The notes under the pieces are model-generated. The model was not told the origin of the DNA and searched no databases. It worked only from the letters and a program-made list of their open reading frames with translations. Made by a program: the position numbers and the translations under genes. Shown here in pieces: positions 26,140 to 34,866 of a stretch of DNA of 35,709 nucleotides; the first letter of the stretch is position 1; each line of letters starts with the position of its first letter. This DNA comes from Micromonospora sp. ATA32 (GTDB lineage: Bacteria > Actinomycetota > Actinomycetes > Mycobacteriales > Micromonosporaceae). The stretch spans positions 1-35,709 of the forward strand of contig JAEVHO010000006.1 in assembly GCA_016802835.1 (NCBI GenBank), in the 5' to 3' direction.

Positions 26140-26532
26140 GAGCTGTTCGGCCTGCTCGGCCCGAACGGCGCTGGCAAGACCACCACCATCAAGCTGCTGA
26201 ACACGCTGCTCATCCCGACCGCCGGCACCGCCCGGATCGCCGGCTTCGACGTGGTCACCCAGACCCGGGAGGTCCGCCGGCGGATCGGCTACGTCTTCGG
26301 CGGTGACCGGGGCCTGTACGACCAGCTCACCGCCCGGGACAACCTGCGCTACTTCGCCGAGCTGTACGGCGTGCCGGGTCGCGAGCAGCGGCGGCGGATC
26401 GCCGAGATGCTCGACCTGGTCCGGCTGGGCCGGGTCACCGCCCGGCAGCCGACCCTCGAGGACGCGTACGTGGCGATCGTGAACCGGGTCGCCGCGCAGC
26501 GGGAGCGGCCGGTCGGGGCGGTGGCCGCGTGA
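26140..26532 (+). pseudogene. ABC exporter ATPase (DrrA-like), internally deleted
   Basis: From 26140 the frame reads ELFGLLGPNGAGKTTTIKLL, a perfect Walker A, then the Q-loop region and YDQLTARDNLRYFAELYGVP as in daunorubicin/ABC-2 exporters. After EMLDLVRLG it jumps directly to RVTARQPTLEDAYVAIVNRV, the extreme C-terminus of the family. The ABC signature (about SGGxxQR), Walker B, D-loop and H-loop, roughly 150 residues, are missing, but the frame is kept. No proper N-terminus is present either. The protein could not hydrolyse ATP. Its stop overlaps the GTG of the permease remnant (GTGA), the normal operon arrangement. Confidence 0.8.
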
Positions 26533-27014
26533 GGACGCTGCGGCTCGTCGACGCCGGCAACGGCCTGCTGATCGCGGTCAGCACGCTGACCATCGGCTCG
26601 CTGCTGCTCGGGCTGCGGGTGCCGGTGGGCGCCCTGCCCGGACTGCTGCTGACCCTGGCGGTCGCCTCGCTGGCCTGCGGGTTCTTCGGGTTGACCCTGG
26701 GCGCCATCGGGCTGCGCTTCCGGGACGTCTGGCTGATCTCCAACGTCTCGGTGGCGCTGCTGCTCCTGCTCACCGGGGCGAACGTCCCCGCCGCCGGGCT
26801 GCCGGCCGGGATGCGGGCGGTGGGCCAGGCGTTGCCGATCACCCACGCCGCCGAGGCGGCCCGCCGGCTGGCCGGGGGCCAGGGCTTCGCCGCCGCGGTC
26901 CCCGCACTCGCCGCCGAGGCGGCGGTCGGCCTCGGGTACGCCGTGCTGGCCGCCGCCCTGCTCAAGCTCTTCGAAGCCGAGAGCCGCCGCCACGCCTCCC
27001 TCGACACGCTCTGA
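26529..27014 (+). pseudogene. ABC-2 type exporter permease, N-terminal half deleted
   Basis: GTG 26529 gives MRTLRLV, like the first residues of ABC-2 permeases, then the sequence continues with DAGNGLLIAVSTLTIGSLLL and further helices TLAVASLACGFFGLTLGAIG and VWLISNVSVALLLLLTGANV, ending with LKLFEAESRRHASLDTL. The family has about six helices and 260-290 residues; 161 remain. The first two helices and the loop seem to be missing. As with the ATPase, the deletion is in frame. Two independent in-frame deletions in neighbouring genes are odd. A hairpin terminator follows. Confidence 0.72.
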
Positions 27015-27021
27015 GCCGCCG

Positions 27022-27049
27022 GGGCGGGTCGGCATCCACCGGCCCGCCC
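27022..27049 (+). terminator. Hairpin terminator after the ABC remnant
   Basis: GGGCGGGTCGG (27022-27032) pairs with CCGGCCCGCCC (27039-27049) with one G-T pair and a 6-nt loop. It starts seven bases after the permease stop. Confidence 0.7.
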
Positions 27050-27094
27050 GATCGTCGGCCAGCGGGTGGGGCGGGACCGGCGCCGGGCGGCGCC

Positions 27095-27124
27095 TTGACT
27101 TGCCCCTCCGCCGCTGACCAGAAT
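27095..27124 (+). promoter_or_regulatory. Promoter TTGACT-18-CAGAAT, leaderless acyltransferase gene
   Basis: TTGACT (27095-27100) and CAGAAT (27119-27124) are 18 bp apart; CAGAAT ends 7 nt before GTG 27132. No ribosome binding site is present. Confidence 0.55.
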
Positions 27125-27131
27125 TCGCCGG

Positions 27132-28421
27132 GTGACCGCGATCAGTTACGCCGAGTACCGCTCGATGCGACGATTTCCCGCCTTGGACGGACTCCGCGCG
27201 ATAGCCGCGGTGATCGTCGTCGCCTTCCACTTCGGGGGGCAGGAGTGGCGCTGGGTCTCCGGCTGGGTGGGCGTCCAACTGTTCTTCGTGCTGTCCGGGT
27301 TCCTGATCACCACTCTGCTGCTGCGGGAGGAGGAAGGGCGGGGAAGGATCTCGCTGCGTTCCTTCTACATCCGCCGCTTCTTTCGGATCCTGCCGGTCTA
27401 CTTCGTGGTGCTCGCCGCGACGTACGCCGTCGCCCACCTCAACGGCACCGGGGCGAAGGTGCGCGAGTCGATGCCGTACTACCTGCTCATGGTCAACGAG
27501 TTCGCGCCGAACTCGGCGTTCCTGCACTCGTGGACGATCGCCATCGAGCAGAAGTTCTACCTGGTCTGGCCGGTGCTGGCCTTCGTCGTCGTCACCGGCG
27601 CCGTCCGCCGCCGGATCGCGGTGACGCTCCTGGCCATCGCCGGCCTGGTGGCGATGATCCCGCACGCGACCGACTGGCCCTACTGGCCGATCCACTACGT
27701 GTCGATCCTGGTGGGCTGCCTGTTGGCGATCGTCATGCACTATCCCCGGGGATATGCGCTCGTCCGGCCGTTGACCCGGCCTGTGGTGTCCGTCGCTGTG
27801 CTGATCGGGTTCGTCGCGGTCCACCTGTCGCTGCCATTCTGGCCGCCCGCCGAGGACGGCCAGTCGGAGCTGATGATCGCGGTCTACGCGGTGGCGGTGG
27901 CCCTGCTGCTTCCCGCGATGCTCGCCCCCGGACTGCCGACCAAGGCGCTCTCCTGGCGGCCGCTGGTGTTCGTGGGCGAGCGCTCCTACTCGCTCTACCT
28001 GGTCCAGTACCTCGCCGCGAAGACCGCGATCGGACTGGTGCCGGCGTTCGCCGCGCACGGGACCCGGTTGTTCCTCGCCACCACCGTGATCGGTCTGCTC
28101 GCCGCCGACCTGCTGTTCCGGTGGGTGGAACAGCCGATGATCGTCGTTGGACGCCGGATCGCAGGGAAGGGCAGGACGGTCCCGGCGCTTCCGACCCGCG
28201 CCAGCACACCGCTGCCGACCGTATCCGGGGAGCCGGTCACATCCGGTGCGCGGACCGTGCCCGGAGTGCCGGTCACATCCGGTGCGCGGACCGTGCCCGG
28301 GGTGCCGACCGACGCCCACCAGGCGACCGCCCATCCCGACCTGACCGAGACGCGGATGACCGACAGCCTGGCGCCGGCCGCCCGGCTCCCCGCCCATCGC
28401 GACATCGCCCAGGTGCCGTGA
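27132..28421 (+). CDS. Membrane acyltransferase, OafA/YrhL (acyltransferase 3) family
   Basis: 429 residues. Acyltransferase 3 proteins are integral membrane enzymes that O-acylate sugars, antibiotics or cell-envelope glycans. Motifs: FPALDGLRAIAAVIVVAFHF with the catalytic-type His in VAFHF, RSFYIRRFFRILPVYF (RxxR), and LHSWTIAIEQKFYLVWP. About ten helices extend to residue 345. The last 80 residues are an unusual Pro/Thr/Val-rich tail that contains a duplicated 12-residue unit (PVTSGARTVPGV) and no SGNH domain. GTG 27132 follows a good leaderless promoter. It is monocistronic and converges on ndk. Substrate unknown. Confidence 0.9.
   Translation: MTAISYAEYRSMRRFPALDGLRAIAAVIVVAFHFGGQEWRWVSGWVGVQLFFVLSGFLITTLLLREEEGRGRISLRSFYIRRFFRILPVYFVVLAATYAVAHLNGTGAKVRESMPYYLLMVNEFAPNSAFLHSWTIAIEQKFYLVWPVLAFVVVTGAVRRRIAVTLLAIAGLVAMIPHATDWPYWPIHYVSILVGCLLAIVMHYPRGYALVRPLTRPVVSVAVLIGFVAVHLSLPFWPPAEDGQSELMIAVYAVAVALLLPAMLAPGLPTKALSWRPLVFVGERSYSLYLVQYLAAKTAIGLVPAFAAHGTRLFLATTVIGLLAADLLFRWVEQPMIVVGRRIAGKGRTVPALPTRASTPLPTVSGEPVTSGARTVPGVPVTSGARTVPGVPTDAHQATAHPDLTETRMTDSLAPAARLPAHRDIAQVP
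28233..28304 (+). repeat. 36-bp tandem duplication in the acyltransferase tail
   Basis: Two copies of a 36-bp unit starting CCGGTCACATCCGGTGCGCG at 28233 and 28269 differ at one or two bases and encode PVTSGARTVPGV twice. Confidence 0.75.
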
Positions 28422-28455
28422 GCGGTACGGGGGAGGCGGACAGCGGCTCCTGCAC

Positions 28456-28476
28456 CCTCACCTCCCACAGGTGAGG
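28456..28476. terminator. Bidirectional hairpin between acyltransferase and ndk genes
   Basis: CCTCACCT (28456-28463) and AGGTGAGG (28469-28476) form a perfect 8-bp stem with a 5-nt loop, 35 bases after the acyltransferase stop and in the convergent region with ndk. Confidence 0.6.
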
Positions 28477-28587
28477 CTGAGCGGCGCCGGAGGCGTACCA
28501 GGCGGTGCTGGGGCTGGAGCAGTACGTCACGGGCGGTGGAACGCCGAACGGCCGGTGCGCGGTGCACACCGGCGTCGCTGCCGAGGG

Positions 28588-29012
28588 TCAGCCGAGCTCG
28601 GGAACCAGAGCGCGATCTCGCGCTTGGCGCTGTCCGCCGAGTCCGAGGCGTGCACCAGGTTCTCCCGGTTCGACAGGGAGAGGTCACCGCGGATCGTGCC
28701 GGCCGCCGCCCTGCGTCCGTCGGTGGCCCCGACCAGCCCACGCACCACGTCGATCACCTGGTCGCCGGAGAGCACCAAGGCGACCAGCGAGCCGCCGGTC
28801 ATGAAGTCCTTCAGCGGCGGATAGAACGGCTTGTCCACGTGCTCGTCGTAGTGCTCGTCGGCGAGCGCCGCGTCCATCGTCCGCGTCACCATGGCGTCGA
28901 TCCGCAGGCCCTTGCGCTCGAAGCGGGCGAGGATCTCGCCAACCAAACCACGGCGCACCGCGTCGGGCTTGATCAGTACGAGCGTGCGCTCGTCCGGGCT
29001 GGTGCTGGACAC
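28588..29012 (-). CDS. ndk: Nucleoside diphosphate kinase, frameshift at the C-terminus
   Basis: NDK equilibrates nucleoside di- and triphosphates through a phosphohistidine. GTG 29012 (MSSTSPDERTLVLIKPDAVR) has AGGAGG eight bases upstream. The active-site motif NLVHASDS carries the catalytic His. The C-terminus should read IALWFPELG and stop at 28588-28590; one G is missing at about 28599-28602 (TTCCCGAGCTC for TTCCCGGAGCTC), so the raw frame runs on to 28527. Reconstructed length is 141 residues. A missing G in an essential gene again points to a sequence error. Confidence 0.95.
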
Positions 29013-29123
29013 GCTGGGTTCCTCCTGTGCGCGGAAGGCGGTCGGGCTGGGTACGGTCAGCCTAGCGACCCGGTCCCGGCGCCGGCGCGGCGGCTGCTCT
29101 TTCCCTCGGTTGCCGATCCGGCT

Positions 29124-29147
29124 TAGCCTGGCCATTGACCTGGGAGG
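29124..29147 (+). promoter_or_regulatory. -10 element TAGCCT and ribosome binding site of the TM-VOC gene
   Basis: TAGCCT (29124-29129) is followed by GGGAGG (29142-29147), six bases before GTG 29154. Unlike its leaderless neighbours this gene has a short leader with a strong ribosome binding site. Confidence 0.45.
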
Positions 29148-29153
29148 TCCACT

Positions 29154-30421
29154 GTGGCGAATGGCGGGAACCGCACCATCGCGCCGGTACGCAAGTTGAT
29201 CGCCGCGGTGCTGGGCACCCTGGCGACCTTCGTGGTCCTGTTCGGGCTGGGCATGACCAGCTGGGCGATCGTGGCGCTCGGGGTCGCCCTGCTGGTGCTG
29301 GCGATCGCCCTCGCCACGGTCCGCGGCGGCGGGCGCACCTGGGTGGTCGGCGTCGGGCACGTGCACAGCGCCTCCGAGCCGCCCACCGCGTACGCGTTCG
29401 GCCGCTGCGAGCTCCAGCTGGTGATCGACGCGCCGGGGCTGCCACCCCGCTCGAAGAAAATCATCGAGCCCCGGGTGCCGGTCGCGAAGTGGCCGTCCAT
29501 GGGGCAGACCCTGCCGATCCGGGTCGCCCTCGACGACCAGCGGCATGTCCGCGTCCTCTGGGACGACGTGCCCACCCACGCCGAGACCGCCGCCGCGACG
29601 GCCGATCTCCCGCCGGAGTACGCCGACGCCGAGCCGATCGACGAGGTGCTGATCCAGCAGGAGGCCCCACCGTGGGCCGGCCGGATGCCGGACGACGACT
29701 TCCGCGACGACCCGCTCGCCCCGATCCGCTGCGGGACGACGTCGGCGGGCTGCGGGACGACGTCGGCGGGCTGCCGACGAGCGCAAGCCGGTGGTCGTGC
29801 ACCAGCGCCCCGGCGGCCCGGTGGTGCTGGAGGGCACACTGGTCGAGCAGCCGGCGAACCCGCGGCCTCCCGGGGCCACCCCGTCGCCACGACCGCCCGC
29901 CGAGGAGCGGTTCGACGTGCCGTTCTCGGCCGAACCGATCGACGTGCCGCTGGACGACCCGGCGCCCGAGGCGACCATCACCCCGGACGAGCTCGAGGCG
30001 ATCTTCGGGTACGACCCCGGCGGCGGCGACGCCGGTCCGGCCGCGCCGATCAGCGGTGTCGGGATCACCCTGCTGGTCACCGAGCTGACCCGGTCGCTGG
30101 AGTTCTACCGCGACGTGCTCCGCTTCGAGGAGGTCGACCGGGGCGCCGGCAACGCGGTGCTCGCCTCCGGCACCACCCGCCTGGTGCTGCGGGAGGTGAC
30201 CGGGGCGGCCCCGATCAGCCGCCGCCTGGTGCACGTCAACCTCGAGGTCAACGACATCCAGGCGGCGTACGAGCGGTTGCGGGAGTCCGGCATCCGCTTC
30301 ACGTACGCCCCCCGGGTGGTCAACCGGGGGGGCGAAGCTGGAGGTGTGGGCGGCCGCCTTCCGGGACCCGGACGGCCACGGCATCGCCCTGACCCAGTGG
30401 CGGACCCGGGCCGACGCCTGA
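29154..30421 (+). CDS. Membrane protein with C-terminal VOC/glyoxalase-like domain, frameshifted
   Basis: GTG 29154 (MANGGNRTIAPVRKLIAAVL). Two adjacent membrane helices (residues 12-60) are followed by a soluble beta-rich region (TWVVGVGHVHSASEPPTAYA, then ELQLVIDAPGLPPRSKKIIE), an acidic proline-rich linker (ERFDVPFSAEPIDVPLDDP), and a VOC domain (GVGITLLVTELTRSLEFYRD, LVHVNLEVNDIQAAYERLRE, AAAFRDPDGHGIALTQW). The frame breaks near 29770, after a tandem 21-bp repeat, and at the G7 run 30326-30332. About 420 residues when repaired. VOC domains serve as glyoxalases, dioxygenases or resistance proteins. The metal ligands cannot all be placed. It could be two genes whose boundary is blurred, but I see no start in between. 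Confidence 0.7.
29729..29770 (+). repeat. 21-bp tandem duplication in the TM-VOC linker
   Basis: Two identical copies of CTGCGGGACGACGTCGGCGG plus one G (29729-29749 and 29750-29770). They encode LRDDVGG twice in the expected frame. Confidence 0.8.
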
Positions 30422-30430
30422 GTCCGCGCG

Positions 30431-30852
30431 TCAGCCCAGGATCACCCGGCGCACGTGCAGCGCGTAGCCCCACACCACGGCGAAGATGATGCCCAGCGCC
30501 AGCAGCGACCAGTGCAGCAGGCCGGCGAGCATCAGCGCGCCCTGGAGCACGGTGCCGGCGTGCCACGCCCAGTGCCTGCGCATCATGCCGGCGAGGACCA
30601 CCGCCGCGACGGCCAGCGCCACGATCACCGCGATGGTCGCGCCACCGAGGTCGCCGCCGACCACCCGGATCGGTTGGATGGCGAGCAGCAGCACCAGGGC
30701 CTCCAGGCTCAACGTGCCCGCGCCGAGCCCGCGCACCGCCCGCTCCGGGTTGCGCAACCGGACCGGCGCGGCTCTCCCGGCCCGGCCTCCCCGCCGGCCC
30801 CGCGACCCGCGTCGGGGTCCCCGCTCGGGTGCGCCTCCCGTGGGCCGGTCAT
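30431..30852 (-). CDS. DUF4233 membrane protein, frameshifted
   Basis: The membrane part (LRNPERAVRGLGAGTLSLEA, then helices ALVLLLAIQPIRVV, IAVIVALAVAAVVLAGMM and LLHWSLLALGIIFAVVWGYA) is the DUF4233 family, about 100 residues with four helices. The N-terminus MTGPREAHPSGDPDAGRGAG begins at ATG 30852, overlapping the folC stop (TGATG); one base is missing near 30758-30762 between the two parts (expected RRSGLRNPERAV). Reconstructed length is about 140 residues. DUF4233 genes regularly follow folC in actinobacteria; the function is not known. It is the last gene of the valS-folC operon. Confidence 0.85.
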
Positions 30853-32183
30853 CACGTGAGCAGCCGGCGGGCGTCGGCCACGGTCACCACCGAGCCGGTG
30901 ATCACCACGCCGACCCCGCTCAGTTCCCCGGGCACGTCGGACTCTGCCTCCGCGACGGCCAGCTCGATGGCGTCCGGCATCTCCTCGGCGATCTCGACCC
31001 GGTTCGGCCCGAAGATCTCCCGGGCCAGCTCGGCCAGCTCGTCGACCGGCATCGCCCGCGGCGAGCTGTTCCCGGTGACGACCAGCATGTCGAGCACCGG
31101 CTCCAGCAGCTCCAGCAGACCGGCGGCGTCCTTGTCGGCCAGTACGCCGACCACCCCGACCAGCTTGCTGAACGCGAACTCCTCCTGGAGCGCGGTGACC
31201 GTGGCGGCCATCCCCTGCGGGTTGTGCGCGCCGTCGAGCAGGATGGTCGGCGCGGATCGGACCTTTTCCAGCCGGCCGGGCGAGGTGGCAGTGCCGAAGC
31301 CCTCCCGGACGACCTCGATGTCGAGCTGCCGCTTCGTTCCGGCGCCGAGGAACGCCTCGACCGCCGCGAGCGCCACCGCCGCGTTCTGCGCCTGGTGCGC
31401 GCCGTGCAGCGGGATGAACACGTCCTCGTACACCCCGCCGAGGCCCTGGATGGTGAGCACCTGCCCGCCGACGGCGATGGCCCGACCCAGCACGCCGAAC
31501 TCGGAGCCCTCGCGGGCGATGGTCGCGCCGACCTCGGCGCACCGCTCCAGGATCGGCCCGGCGGCCTCGTCGTCCTGCGCGGCCGAGATCACCGTGGCGC
31601 CCTTGTGGATGATGCCGGCCTTGGCCAGGGCGATGTCATGGAGGGTGTCGCCGAGCCACTCGGTGTGGTCCAGTCCGATCGGGGTGATCACGGCCACCCC
31701 GGCCTGGATCACGTTGGTGGCGTCCTCGGCGCCGCCGAGCCCCACCTCGACGACCGCGATGTCGACCGGCGCGTCGGCGAAGGTGGCGAAGGCCAGCGCG
31801 GTGGTCATGTCGAAGTAGGTCAGCGGCTCCGTGGAGTGCTGGTCGACCAGCTCGGCGAGCGGGGCCACCTCGCGGTACATGGACACGAACCGGTCCTCGC
31901 TCACCGGCTCGCCGTCCAGGCTGATCCGCTCCCGGACGGTCTCCAGGTGCGGGCTGGTGTACCGGCCGGTGTGCAGCCCGAATGCCCGCAACAGCGAGTC
32001 GATCATCCGGGCGGTGGAGGTCTTGCCGTTGGTCCCGGTCAGGTGGATCGCCGGGTACGCCCGCTGCGGGCTGCCCAACAGGTCGAGCAGGCTCTCGATC
32101 CGGTCCAGGTCGAAGACCATCCGGGTGAAACCGCGGCCGGCCAGTTCGGCGGCGACGGCGGCGAAATCGTTGCGGTCGGTCAC
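30852..32183 (-). CDS. folC: Bifunctional folylpolyglutamate/dihydrofolate synthase
   Basis: 443 residues, Mur-ligase superfamily. FolC adds glutamate to dihydropteroate and to tetrahydrofolates. The P-loop is LTGTNGKTSTAR (about 48-59). Other motifs: YTSPHLETVRERI (folate/Mg region), TYFDMTTALAFATFA, AVVEVGLGGAEDATN, TPIGLDHTEWLGDT and the ribose-binding LDGAHNPQG. GTG 32183 overlaps the valS stop (GTGA), and its own stop overlaps the DUF4233 start, so the three genes form a translationally coupled operon. Confidence 0.95.
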   Translation of the reverse strand: MTDRNDFAAVAAELAGRGFTRMVFDLDRIESLLDLLGSPQRAYPAIHLTGTNGKTSTARMIDSLLRAFGLHTGRYTSPHLETVRERISLDGEPVSEDRFVSMYREVAPLAELVDQHSTEPLTYFDMTTALAFATFADAPVDIAVVEVGLGGAEDATNVIQAGVAVITPIGLDHTEWLGDTLHDIALAKAGIIHKGATVISAAQDDEAAGPILERCAEVGATIAREGSEFGVLGRAIAVGGQVLTIQGLGGVYEDVFIPLHGAHQAQNAAVALAAVEAFLGAGTKRQLDIEVVREGFGTATSPGRLEKVRSAPTILLDGAHNPQGMAATVTALQEEFAFSKLVGVVGVLADKDAAGLLELLEPVLDMLVVTGNSSPRAMPVDELAELAREIFGPNRVEIAEEMPDAIELAVAEAESDVPGELSGVGVVITGSVVTVADARRLLT

Positions 32184-34797
32184 GAGGGCAGTGCCTCCAG
32201 GGCAGCGTTGATCCGGGTCAGGTCAGCTTCGGCCACGGCGAGCCGGTCGCGGATCTTGGCGACCACCGGCTCGGGGGCCTTCCCGACGAAGGCCGGGTTG
32301 TCGAGCTTCGCCCGGGCCTGCGCGGCCTCCTTCTCGGCCGCCGCGCGGTCCTTGGTCAGCCGGGCCCGCTCCGCGGCCAGGTCGATCGAGCCGCGGGTGT
32401 CGAGCGCCACGTCGATCGGGCCGGGCATGGCCAGCGTGGCACTGGCCTGGAAGTCGTCACCGGCCGGGTCGAGCCGGACCAGCGAGCGGATCAGCGGCTC
32501 GTGGGCCGTGATGCCGGCCCGCCCAGTCCGTCCAGCCGTGCGGCGACCCGTTGGGTCGGGCGCAGCCCCTGGTCGGAACGGAACCGACGGATCTCGGTCA
32601 CCACCCGCTGGACGGTGCCCACCTCCGCCTCGGCGGCGTCGTCGACCAACGTACGGTCGGCGACCGGCCAGGCCGCGGTCATCACCGTCTCCCCGCCGGT
32701 GAGCGCGATCCAGAGCTCCTCGGTGACGAACGGGATCACCGGGTGCAGCAGCCGCAGCAGCTGGTCGAGCACGTGCCCGAGCACCCGGCGGGTCACCTCG
32801 GCCGCCACGCCGCCCTCGGCGAGCACCGGCTTGGTCAGCTCGACGTACCAGTCGCAGACGTCGTCCCAGGCGAAGTGGTACAGCAGGTCGCAGACCTTGG
32901 CGAACTCGTACGCCTCGAACTGCTTGTCCACCTCGGCGGCGACGTGCTGGAGCCGGGACAGGATCCACCGGTCGACGGTCGACAGCCGGTCGGCCGCCGG
33001 CAGCGGACCCTCGGTGTGCGCGCCGTTCATCAGCGCGAACCGGGTGGCGTTCCAGAGCTTGTTGCAGAAGTTGCGGGAGCCCTGGCACCACTCCTCACTG
33101 ACCGGGACGTCCTGGCCGGGGTTGGCGCCCCGGGCCAGGGTGAACCGGGTGGCGTCCGCGCCGAAGCGGTCGATCCAGTCCAGCGGGTCGACCACGTTGC
33201 CGAACGACTTGGACATCTTCTTGCCGTGCTCGTCCCGGACCATGCCGTGCAGCGCGACCACCTCGAACGGCGGGGTGCCGTCCATCGCGTACAGGCCGAA
33301 CATCATCATCCGGGCGACCCAGAAGAACAGGATGTCGTAGCCGGTGACCAGCACGCTGGTCGGGTAGAACTTGGCCAGGTCCGGGGTCTGCTCCGGCCAG
33401 CCGAGCGTCGAGAACGGCCACAGGCCGCTGGAGAACCAGGTGTCCAGGACGTCCTCGTCCTGCCGCCAGCCCTCGCCGGTGGGTGGCTGCTCGTCGGGTC
33501 CGACGCAGACGATCTCCCCGTCGGGGCCGTACCAGACCGGAATCCGGTGACCCCACCAGAGCTGCCGTGAGATGCACCAGTCGTGCATGTTGTCGACCCA
33601 GGCGAAGTAGCGCTTGGCCAGCTCGGCCGGCTCGATCCGCACCCGGCCGTCCCGCACCGCGTCACCGGCCGCCTGGGCCAGCGGCGCGGTGTTGACGAAC
33701 CACTGCAGCGACAGCCGCGGCTCGATCGTCGTCCTGCACCGGGAGCAGTGCCCCACCGCGTGCACGTACGGCCGCTTCTCGGCGACGATCAGCCCCTGCT
33801 CGCGCAGTGCCGCCACGATCGCCGGCCGGGACTCGAACCGGTCGAGCCCCTGGAACGGGCCGTGCGCGGTGATCAAGCCCCGCTCGTCCATGATCGTGAG
33901 CGACGGCAGGCCGTGCCGCTGGCCGATCTCGAAGTCGTTCGGGTCGTGCGCCGGGGTCACCTTGACCATGCCGGTGCCGAAGCTCGGGTCGACGTGCTCG
34001 TCGGCGACGATCGGGATGCGGCGGTCGGTCAGCGGCACGGCGACGTCGGTGCCGATCAGGTGCCGGTAGCGCTCGTCGTCCGGGTGCACGGCGACGGCGG
34101 TGTCACCGAGCATCGTCTCGGCCCGGGTGGTGGCCACCACGACGTCGTCGCTGTAGCGGATGGAGATCAGCTCACCGTCGTCGTCGGTGTGCTCCACCTC
34201 GATGTCGGACAGCGCGGTGAGGCAGCGCGGACACCAGTTGATGATGCGCTCGGCGCGGTAGATCAGGCCGTCGTCGAAGAGCTTCTTGAACATCGTCTGG
34301 ACGGCCCGGGACAGGCCCGCGTCCATCGTGAAACGCTCCCGGTCCCAGTCGACGCCGTCACCCAGGCGGCGCATCTGGCCGAGGATGGCGCCGCCGGACT
34401 CGGCCTTCCACCGCCAGACCCGCTCGATGAACTTCTCCCGGCCAAGGTCGTGCCGGGACAGGCCCTCGGTGGCGAGCTGCCGCTCGACCAGGTTCTGGGT
34501 GGCGATGCCGGCGTGGTCCATGCCGGGCAGCCAGAGCGCCTCGAACCCCTGCATCCGCTTACGCCGGGTGAGCGCGTCCATCAGGGTGTGCTCGAACGCG
34601 TGGCCCATGTGCAGCGAACCGGTGACGTTCGGCGGCGGGATGACGATGGCGAACGGGGGCTTGTCGCTCCGCGCCGACGCCCGGAAGTGGCCGGCGGCTA
34701 CCCACTGCTCGTACCGTCGCTGCTCTACCTCGCCCGGCTGGTACTGGGCAGGCAGGTTCGGGGCGTCGGGGCGTCGGGCATCCAGTCTCTCGGTCAC
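32180..34797 (-). CDS. valS: Valyl-tRNA synthetase, frameshift in the C-terminal arm
   Basis: Charges tRNA-Val with valine and edits threonine. GTG 34797 ([20 protein letters not shown]). The HIGH motif is HMGH (63-66) in [14 protein letters not shown]; the editing domain has [25 protein letters not shown] is at 527-531 in [10 protein letters not shown]; the zinc-type pairs CPRC and CSRC are present. The frame breaks after [11 protein letters not shown] where one G is missing (plus strand 32517-32520), and the remaining C-terminal coiled-coil arm ([20 protein letters not shown]) runs to TGA at 32180. About 872 residues when repaired. Start follows TAGACT with a 6-nt gap, so leaderless. Confidence 0.95.
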
Positions 34798-34803
34798 CCT
34801 GAA

Positions 34804-34809
34804 AGTCTA
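34804..34809 (-). promoter_or_regulatory. -10 element TAGACT, leaderless valS
   Basis: On the minus strand TAGACT ends 6 nt before GTG 34797. No T-box or long leader is present before valS, in contrast to ileS. Confidence 0.5.
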
Positions 34810-34853
34810 CGGAGCGCTTCGGCGGACCTGACGTGCGCCACCTCTCATTCGCG

Positions 34854-34859
34854 TACGGT
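34854..34859 (+). promoter_or_regulatory. -10 element TACGGT, leaderless membrane-protein gene
   Basis: TACGGT ends 7 nt before ATG 34867; the same hexamer and spacing serve the small HTH gene at 8264. It is divergent from the valS promoter 45 bp away. Confidence 0.5.
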
Positions 34860-34866
34860 GGCGGCT

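Noticed and set aside
26349-28397. 682-codon minus-strand open frame
   Set aside because: It is the antisense shadow of the ABC remnant and the acyltransferase gene, rich in Arg, Gln, Gly and His; typical of high-GC third-position bias.
28527-28587. C-terminal extension of ndk by about 20 residues
   Set aside because: It arises only from the missing G at about 28600; the family ends at FPELG with the stop at 28588.
30486-32702. 738-codon plus-strand open frame
   Set aside because: Antisense to DUF4233, folC and the end of valS; no recognisable domain.
33583-34866. N-terminal extension of the membrane protein at 34867 by more than 400 codons
   Set aside because: Antisense to valS; the leaderless promoter and the natural charged N-terminus support ATG 34867.
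34798-34866. T-box leader for valS
   Set aside because: Only 69 bp separate valS from the divergent gene and no TGGNACCGCG motif is present.
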